A stretch of 11,137 nucleotides of DNA from JABJJH01 sp047631095. GTDB lineage: Bacteria > Pseudomonadota > Alphaproteobacteria > UBA8366 > GCA-2717185. Below the pieces are notes generated by a model. That model had not been told where the DNA came from, did no database searches, and saw only the letters and a list, made by a program, of their open reading frames with translations. The position numbers were made by a program, and so were the translations under genes. Location: contig JBLHZD010000117.1 of the NCBI GenBank assembly GCA_047631095.1, forward strand, positions 1 through 11,137, written 5' to 3'. Of the stretch, positions 6,445 through 11,137 are shown piece by piece. The stretch's first letter is position 1, and every line of letters begins with the position of its first letter.

Positions 6445-7434
6445 TTACTCCGCGACGATGATACGCGCGTTCGAATATCCCGACGCGACGACCTTGGCCA
6501 AAATCGTGTCCGCTTCTTCTACATTGGCTGCTGGTCCCAACCGAACACGGAAAAATGGCTGTTTCGAGACCTTTACTTGATAAATTTTCGCCTCGCCGAC
6601 GGCTGACAACATGGCGCGTAACCGATTGGCGTTCTCATAGCGCGAAAATGCGCCCGCTTGTACAAATATCCCCGACGAGTCTGGGACGGTAACGACCGAT
6701 ACGCTTTCGTCCAGAACAGGGCCGTCCTGACGCGAACGACCTGTGTCTATATCCTTACTATAGGCAGTCGGTTCCGAGCCTTTTTGCGGCTTTTCAGACT
6801 TGAAACCATCCGGTGCGCTGAGCGGAACGCTCGACACACGCCCCGTTGGCGCAGAATTCGGGACTGGGTGCGGGTTTTTCTCCACCACAGGTTGGCGTCG
6901 AGAGGACGCCAACTGAAGGCTATCCTCGGCGATAATCTCCACGCGCACTTTCGCTGTACCTTGGCGCTCAAAGCCAAGCAATTGCGCCGCCCGGCGGGAC
7001 AGATCTATAATGCGCCCACGCGCAAACGGTCCCCGATCATTCACGCGGACTTTCAGCGCGCGCCCGTTTTTTAGATTGATCACGCGAACGACACTGGGCA
7101 GCGGCAAGGTTCGATGCGCCGCGCTCACCGCATTCATATCAAATATTTCGCCATTCGCAGTGTCTTTGCCGTGAAACGCGTCGCCATACCAGGATGCGAT
7201 ACCGGTTTCGCGATAGGTATAATCAACCTTTGGATAATACCAGACGTCGCCGATTTTATAGGGGTTTCCGACTTTGTAACGACCAGAGGGCGCCGCTGTT
7301 TCAGGCGCAGCGGAGCCCGTGATACGCTTGGCGCTATGCACGACAAATTCAGTTTCCGCACAGCCTGCGAGGATTAACGTCAGCGCAATCATCGCAAAAG
7401 GCATAAGTCGGGCTGGTCGGAACTGCACAATCAC
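6445..7434 (-). CDS. rlpA: Septal ring lytic transglycosylase RlpA, lipoprotein with SPOR domain
   Basis: A 329-residue outer-membrane lipoprotein. The signal sequence ends in the lipobox LAGC, with the lipidated cysteine at C25. A double-psi beta-barrel domain spans about 76-167 (TGIASWYGDAFHGKDTANGE, then AAHRTLPLP and VNDRGPF); H107 and D133 match residues important in the Pseudomonas enzyme. A proline- and serine-rich linker (about 172-250) leads to a C-terminal SPOR domain (about 253-327, GIFVQAGAFSRYENANRLR), which binds glycan stripped of stem peptides at the septum. Known RlpA cuts such denuded glycan. GTG 7434 is the chosen start because it gives a basic N-terminus (R6, R9) before the hydrophobic stretch; ATG 7404 would remove those charges. 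The upstream ribosome-binding site is weak (GGA), so the exact start is less sure. It lies between two other wall enzymes in the same cluster. Confidence 0.93.
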   Translation of the reverse strand: MIVQFRPARLMPFAMIALTLILAGCAETEFVVHSAKRITGSAAPETAAPSGRYKVGNPYKIGDVWYYPKVDYTYRETGIASWYGDAFHGKDTANGEIFDMNAVSAAHRTLPLPSVVRVINLKNGRALKVRVNDRGPFARGRIIDLSRRAAQLLGFERQGTAKVRVEIIAEDSLQLASSRRQPVVEKNPHPVPNSAPTGRVSSVPLSAPDGFKSEKPQKGSEPTAYSKDIDTGRSRQDGPVLDESVSVVTVPDSSGIFVQAGAFSRYENANRLRAMLSAVGEAKIYQVKVSKQPFFRVRLGPAANVEEADTILAKVVASGYSNARIIVAE

Positions 7435-7473
7435 TCCGTAGCGTATTTCGACGTTATAACAAAAAGGTATAGT

Positions 7474-8442
7474 TTAATTCGCCGCAATCCTATCGGCGAG
7501 ATGCCCAACGGCCATCGCGAAATAATGACTTCGATTCCATTTCAAAATGACCCGGTAATTTTTGTAGACCAAGAACGCTGGCCCGCCTTCTTTCGCCGGC
7601 AGTATAAGCGACGCTGATAATGTCGAAACGGGTAACGGCTTTCCATTCACCTGCGTAACACCGAGTTTGGACCATTCATCGACCGGTTTCTGGATCTTTA
7701 ACCCAACCAACTTTTTGTCAAACCCGGTCGGCAGTTTTACTGCGCGACCCCACCGTTCATCACCGCGCCAGCCATATTTCGACAGATAATTCGCAGCTGA
7801 GGCGAACACATCTGGTTTTGTCGTCCAGATATCCTTGCGGCCATCTCCATCATGATCAACCGCATAGCCGATGAAACTGGACGGCATGAATTGTGATTGT
7901 CCCATCGCGCCCGCCCAGGAACCCATCATTGATTTTGCTGAAATGTGACCTTCTTCAAGGATACGGAGCGCGAAAAACAGTTCCCGCCGAAAAAATTTGC
8001 TCCGCCGACCATCATAGGCAAGAGTCGCTAGCGCGGGAATAACGCGAAACCCGCCAGTGACCCGACCGAAATCAGTCTCAATCCCCCAGAACGCCACAAT
8101 AAATTGAGGTTGCACGCCGTATTTTTTAGAAATCTCGGCCAGGACGTCCTTGTTTTCCTCAAGGCGTTTCCGCCCTTTTTTAACGCGCGATTCCGGCGTC
8201 ACCCGCTGCATATATTCTTTGTAGGTCAGCGTGAATTCCGGCTGCTTCCGATCCAGTTCGACGACCCGCGGGATTGGCTTTATATCCTTGAAGGCGGCGT
8301 CCAGCGTGGATTGGGATACGCCTTTGGACAACGCTTCTGTTTTTAACGCCGCTAACCATTGGCCAAACTCGGCCGCAGAAGAAACATTAGCAAAGACGGC
8401 GACCGCGCAAAAGACCAACGCGAACTTCCAATTTCCGGTCAC
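7474..8442 (-). CDS. mltB: Lytic murein transglycosylase, MltB family (GH103)
   Basis: A 322-residue periplasmic lytic transglycosylase that cleaves the MurNAc-GlcNAc bond and forms 1,6-anhydroMurNAc. A signal peptide (about 1-24, ending VSSAA) has no lipobox cysteine, so this is a soluble form, unlike E. coli MltB. The catalytic glutamate is E122 in FWGIETDFGR. The family signatures GAMGQSQFMPSSF (178-190) and the calcium-binding-like DHDGDGRKD (196-204) are present, followed by SAANYLSKYGW. The start is GTG 8442, with AGGAGG 4 nt upstream, the strongest ribosome-binding site in the cluster. It is the first gene of the eight-gene run and lies 39 nt before rlpA. No separate peptidoglycan-binding domain is present at the C-terminus. 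Confidence 0.92.
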   Translation of the reverse strand: MTGNWKFALVFCAVAVFANVSSAAEFGQWLAALKTEALSKGVSQSTLDAAFKDIKPIPRVVELDRKQPEFTLTYKEYMQRVTPESRVKKGRKRLEENKDVLAEISKKYGVQPQFIVAFWGIETDFGRVTGGFRVIPALATLAYDGRRSKFFRRELFFALRILEEGHISAKSMMGSWAGAMGQSQFMPSSFIGYAVDHDGDGRKDIWTTKPDVFASAANYLSKYGWRGDERWGRAVKLPTGFDKKLVGLKIQKPVDEWSKLGVTQVNGKPLPVSTLSASLILPAKEGGPAFLVYKNYRVILKWNRSHYFAMAVGHLADRIAAN

Positions 8443-8474
8443 GCGCCCTCCTGATTTTCAGATATGAATGAAGC

Positions 8475-8543
8475 ATTAGACTAAACCGTACGGCGTTTCT
8501 GCCATAGAGTCTTGAAGGCTCGCAACCACGGATTTCGGGTTCG
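8475..8543 (-). promoter_or_regulatory. Candidate promoter region of the mltB-to-MBL cluster
   Basis: The 101-nt gap between the transporter gene and mltB is the natural place for the cluster's main promoter. On the minus strand TCTAAT (8480-8475) matches five of six bases of a -10 box and would give a leader of about 25 nt, but no convincing -35 box lies at the right distance. A palindrome CCGTACGG (8486-8493), flanked by AAA and CGTTT, sits just upstream of it and could be an operator. The evidence is weak. There is no clear terminator for the upstream transporter, so read-through is also possible. Confidence 0.2.
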
Positions 8544-9458
8544 CTAGGAAGGCGATTTATGACGTCGTCTCGACATTTCCCGATGCAAAATATAAAGCCC
8601 GCCACCAACGACAAATGTCGAGCCAATAGCCGTCCATTGATCAGGGATTTCGCCCCAAATCACAACGCCAATCGCAATGGCCCATAGCAAACTAAAGTAC
8701 TTAAATGGCGCAACAACAGAGGCTTCGCCCTTTGCGAAGGCAAGAATGAGTAAATAATGCGCCGACCCGGACAATAACCCCGTAATCGACATCAATAATA
8801 AATCAAACTCGTTTATCCATCGCCAATCACCCTGCGCAAACGTCACAAGTCCCGCCGCGATAACGGCCAGTGATGAACAAAGCAAAATAGAAACAGACGA
8901 TTCTGTCGCACTGATTCGCCGGGTAATGATATCCCGCAATCCGCCGAAGAACGCCGCAGCGAGGGGCAAAAGCGCATACCAATTGAGCCCTTCGCTGCTG
9001 GGGCGCACCATAATGATGATTCCTGTAAATCCAATAAGAACGCCAAACCATCGGCGCACCCCGACAAATTCACCGAGCAACGGCGTCGCCATCGCCGTCA
9101 CAAACAACGGCCCCGCAAACGCGATGGCGATATTCACCGCCAATGGATTGTATTTTAATCCGGTCAGGAAAAAGAAGACGGAGGCGATAAATAGAATTGC
9201 GCGCGCCGTCTGCCCCTTAATATTGTTGACGCGCAAAACGCCGACACCGCCACTTCGCCAAACAATAATTGCAATCGGGATAATGATAAAAATCCCGCGT
9301 AGTACCATGATCTGACCGATTGGATAGTCGCTGGCGAGCCATTTGACGACAGCGTCGCTCGTTGTAAGCAAGGCGGAGCCAAGAAACATGTAAAGTATAC
9401 CCAGGCCGGATGAAGTTTCGAGATAAGGCCTTTTCGAAGGCGTTGCTTGTTGGCTCAC
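8544..9458 (-). CDS. EamA/DMT superfamily transporter
   Basis: A 304-residue inner-membrane protein with about ten hydrophobic helices arranged as two EamA repeats (about 18-152 and 161-292). Both repeats carry the usual features: a glycine-rich fourth helix, a conserved glutamate at the end of a helix (LLGE at 127-130; WGEIP at 268-272), and helix-breaking glycines and prolines. The C-terminal tail is basic (REMSRRRHKS), consistent with a cytoplasmic end. The family exports or takes up metabolites such as amino acids, nucleotides or S-adenosylmethionine; the substrate cannot be read from the sequence. The start is GTG 9458, with GAGG 5 nt upstream, and its GTGA overlaps the stop of a 52-codon ORF by 4 nt, suggesting that they are co-translated. 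Confidence 0.9.
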   Translation of the reverse strand: MSQQATPSKRPYLETSSGLGILYMFLGSALLTTSDAVVKWLASDYPIGQIMVLRGIFIIIPIAIIVWRSGGVGVLRVNNIKGQTARAILFIASVFFFLTGLKYNPLAVNIAIAFAGPLFVTAMATPLLGEFVGVRRWFGVLIGFTGIIIMVRPSSEGLNWYALLPLAAAFFGGLRDIITRRISATESSVSILLCSSLAVIAAGLVTFAQGDWRWINEFDLLLMSITGLLSGSAHYLLILAFAKGEASVVAPFKYFSLLWAIAIGVVIWGEIPDQWTAIGSTFVVGGGLYILHREMSRRRHKSPS

Positions 9459-9613
9459 ATCGCCTCTTTCGCCGCCGATTCTCTAAATCGATCGGTGGAC
9501 AGCAGGGGTTCGAATAATGGCCCCACAACGCTCAACGCAATTGCATCCGCCATATACCGGTAGCCAAAGGCTCTTAGGTTGGATCGTTGTTCGCGTGACG
9601 CCGGAATTTTCAT
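9455..9613 (-). CDS. Small 52-residue hypothetical protein overlapping the transporter start
   Basis: ATG at 9613-9611 opens a 52-codon frame that ends in TGA at 9457-9455. It begins MKIPASREQRSNLRAFGYRY and ends ESAAKEAM. The TGA shares the sequence GTGA with the GTG start of the transporter, the 4-nt overlap typical of coupled genes. The N-terminus is basic; the middle (MADAIALSVVGPLFEPLLS, 21-39) is mildly hydrophobic and may be an amphipathic helix, but is not a clear membrane span. An in-frame TGA lies two codons upstream of the ATG, so no longer form from an upstream ATG exists. The ribosome-binding site is weak (AAGTGA). I do not recognise the family. The alternative is a non-coding leader with a chance frame. 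Confidence 0.5.
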   Translation of the reverse strand: MKIPASREQRSNLRAFGYRYMADAIALSVVGPLFEPLLSTDRFRESAAKEAM

Positions 9614-9642
9614 GATTCACTTATTGTCGTCGAGGTAAAACG

Positions 9643-9717
9643 ATGCGAGAAATGAAGTCTAACGCCGTCCCCCCGACGGTGAACAGCAATTACCGATTCC
9701 AGCGGCAATCCCAATAA
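9643..9717 (+). CDS. Possible 24-codon leader ORF upstream of ytoQ
   Basis: ATG 9643 is preceded by GAGG with a 7-nt spacing, a better ribosome-binding site than that of ytoQ itself. The frame has 24 codons (begins MREMKSNAVPPTVN) and stops 15 nt before the ytoQ ATG. It contains a small hairpin, CCGTC/GACGG with a five-C loop, at 9665-9679 over the Val-Pro-Pro codons. It could be a leader peptide that couples to or tunes ytoQ translation. Being so short, it may equally be chance. The rest of 9614-9732 shows no clear promoter boxes, though promoters for both directions should lie there. Confidence 0.25.
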   Translation: MREMKSNAVPPTVNSNYRFQRQSQ

Positions 9718-9732
9718 TCGAAAGAACGAATT

Positions 9733-10191
9733 ATGACGACACATGGTTGGACTGTTTATCTTTCTGGTGAAATTCATTCAGATTGGCGTGACCGGATCAA
9801 ATCCGGCGTCGAAGCCGAAGGATTGCCGGTTACGTTGGTTTCCGCCGTCACCAACCACGATGACAGCGACAATTGCGGCGTCGATATTCTTGGCGCAGAA
9901 AGTCAGTCCTTCTGGAAAGATCACAAGGGCGCCAAGGTCAATGCGATCCGCACCCGCACCTTGATCGAACGAGCCGATGTGGTCGTCGTGCGTTTCGGCG
10001 ACAAATACCGCCAATGGAACGCCGCCTTCGACGCCGGATACGCAGCCGCTTTGGGAAAACCTGTCATCACGCTCCATGACGAGGCCCTTACTCATGCGCT
10101 GAAAGAAGTCGATGGCGCTGCGCTTGCCGTCGCAGAGACGCCGGAGCAAGTTGTTAGAATTTTAACCTATACGATCGATTCCCGCCTTTAA
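9733..10191 (+). CDS. ytoQ: YtoQ family protein (nucleoside 2-deoxyribosyltransferase-like)
   Basis: A 152-residue cytoplasmic protein related to Bacillus YtoQ, placed in a clan with nucleoside 2-deoxyribosyltransferases and TIR/SLOG-like Rossmann folds. Family features are YLSGEIHSDWR (9-19), the SFWKDHKGAKVNAIRTRTLIERADVV stretch (59-84), FGDKYRQWNAAFDAGYAAALGKP (88-110) with the conserved D100 and G102, and the C-terminal HALKEVDGAALAVAETPEQV. No enzymatic activity is established for YtoQ as far as I know. ATG 9733 gives the canonical N-terminus. The ribosome-binding site is poor (AAAGAA). It is the only full-length plus-strand gene in the window and lies tail-to-tail, 6 nt from the SMP-30 gene, so it is probably transcribed alone. 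Confidence 0.88.
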   Translation: MTTHGWTVYLSGEIHSDWRDRIKSGVEAEGLPVTLVSAVTNHDDSDNCGVDILGAESQSFWKDHKGAKVNAIRTRTLIERADVVVVRFGDKYRQWNAAFDAGYAAALGKPVITLHDEALTHALKEVDGAALAVAETPEQVVRILTYTIDSRL

Positions 10192-10197
10192 CGCGTT

Positions 10198-11133
10198 TTA
10201 ATCATTCAGAAAATACAACGGCGTTCCGGGGCGAGGCCAGGGCATTGACACCAATCGCCCTGTCCCCGCCAAAGTTATAAACGCCGTGGATAAATCCGGG
10301 CCGCCAAAACAGATATTCGTACAATACCGGTCTGGCATCTCGATATGTTCCACTGATTCCCCATCTGGGGAAATGACCGTTACGCCGCCATCAAAAAGCG
10401 TCGCAACGCAAATATTGCCGGCGCTATCAACCGCCAGTGAATCGAACCCCTGATAGCCGGGCAATCCAACTACCAGGCGCCCGCCATTGGGCGACGGCCA
10501 GGGCGCCATATCCACCTCGCCCGGCGCGGTTACATCATAGGCCCACAACCGACTGGTCGCCGTCTCCGTCACATACAAAATTGAGCCGTTCGGCGACAAT
10601 CCGATTCCGTTGGGCGTCAGCAGTGGTGAAATGACGCGGCGAATGGTTCTCCCATCCGGCAAGGCGTAATAAACAGCGCCATTATCTCGGTTCGCTTCGC
10701 GAACCTTTCCCAAATCGGTGAACCAGAACCCACCTGCAGCGTCGAAGACAATGTCATTGGGGCCCTTTAGTTGATGTTCACCAGCGCGGGTGTACAAAAC
10801 TTCCACCTCGCCAGTATCCAGATCAACGCGCTCTATCCGTCCGGTTTTATAGTTTCTCGCCTGCCCGATTGGGCGTAGATAGCCATCTTTATCAAGCCAT
10901 TCAAACCCGCCGTTATTGCAAATATAGCATTTTCCATCGGGTCCAATCTCCGCGCCATTCGGGCCGCCGCCGCAATCGCCGATTAGTGACTTGCTGCCAT
11001 CCGGCGCAATTCGGGTTAAATGGCCCGCTTCAATTTCGACAAGAAGAACCGATCCATCCGACAGCGCAATGGGCCCTTCGGGGAACCGTAATCCTGCGGT
11101 GATGCTGGCTAATTCCGGTGTACTTCGTTTCAT
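10198..11133 (-). CDS. SMP-30/gluconolactonase/LRE family protein
   Basis: A 311-residue six-bladed beta-propeller protein of the SMP-30/gluconolactonase family, lactonases that open sugar acid or related lactones with one bound divalent metal. The expected metal and active-site residues are present: E19 (RFPEGP), N126 (LKGPNDIVFD), N175 (LTPNGIGLSPNG) and D231 (GFDSLAVD). Repeated blade signatures such as PDG, GPNG and LYVTET recur through the protein. No signal peptide is seen, so it is probably cytoplasmic. Substrates vary widely in the family and the neighbours give no sugar pathway, so the true substrate is unknown. ATG 11133 is four bases from the window edge, so its ribosome-binding site and promoter are outside; an earlier start beyond the edge cannot be excluded. 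Confidence 0.88.
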   Translation of the reverse strand: MKRSTPELASITAGLRFPEGPIALSDGSVLLVEIEAGHLTRIAPDGSKSLIGDCGGGPNGAEIGPDGKCYICNNGGFEWLDKDGYLRPIGQARNYKTGRIERVDLDTGEVEVLYTRAGEHQLKGPNDIVFDAAGGFWFTDLGKVREANRDNGAVYYALPDGRTIRRVISPLLTPNGIGLSPNGSILYVTETATSRLWAYDVTAPGEVDMAPWPSPNGGRLVVGLPGYQGFDSLAVDSAGNICVATLFDGGVTVISPDGESVEHIEMPDRYCTNICFGGPDLSTAFITLAGTGRLVSMPWPRPGTPLYFLND

Positions 11134-11137
11134 ATAA

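Noticed and set aside
9217..9528. Minus-strand frame of 103 codons over the transporter start
   Set aside because: Overlaps the transporter N-terminus in another frame and conflicts with the better supported 52-codon ORF at 9455-9613.
9665..9679. Hairpin CCGTC/GACGG as a terminator
   Set aside because: The stem is only 5 bp and no T-run follows on either strand.
1..11137. CRISPR array, toxin-antitoxin pair, defence island or prophage genes
   Set aside because: No regularly spaced repeats and no such protein motifs were found in the recognised genes; apart from the IS-like left edge the content is housekeeping.

Overview
The window looks like a chromosomal segment of an alphaproteobacterium, probably of a Rhodospirillales-like lineage. 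The reasons are the gene order rlpA - D-Ala-D-Ala carboxypeptidase - tmk - holB - metG - tatD - MBL hydrolase, which is typical of that class, a short zinc-less type of MetRS, a delta' subunit without the enterobacterial zinc cysteines, and moderate GC content. The assignment comes from protein features and synteny read by eye; no database search was run.

Layout from right to left, since most genes are on the minus strand. At 10198-11133 lies an SMP-30/gluconolactonase-like beta-propeller enzyme. It is tail-to-tail, with a 6-nt gap, with a plus-strand ytoQ-like gene (9733-10191). A divergent intergenic region follows. It holds a short 24-codon plus-strand ORF and, on the minus strand, a 52-codon ORF (9455-9613) whose stop overlaps the start of an EamA-type transporter (8544-9458). 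After a 101-nt gap comes one long, tightly packed minus-strand cluster of eight genes from 8442 to 274: a lytic transglycosylase (mltB-like), rlpA, a penicillin-binding D-alanyl-D-alanine carboxypeptidase, tmk, holB, metG, tatD and a PhnP-like metallo-beta-lactamase-fold hydrolase. Spacings run from 49 nt down to an 11-nt overlap, so the cluster is likely one operon with translational coupling at its 3' end. It links peptidoglycan remodelling (cutting and trimming glycan and peptide stems) to dTTP supply, clamp loading and methionyl-tRNA charging. This is a housekeeping growth and division cluster, not an accessory island.

The left edge (1 to about 130) is different. A minus-strand ORF with a strong ribosome-binding site starts at 42 and runs off the window. 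Its 14 visible residues look like the N-terminus of an IS30-family transposase. A perfect 10-bp inverted repeat brackets its ribosome-binding site and start codon, and a hairpin and several AT-rich palindromes lie between it and the end of the operon. The operon therefore probably reads towards an insertion sequence in the same orientation.

No tRNA, rRNA, CRISPR array or defence system was seen. The less ordinary items are the IS30-like edge with its start-enclosing inverted repeat, the overlapping 52-codon ORF in front of the transporter, and the palindrome cluster at the operon's 3' end.
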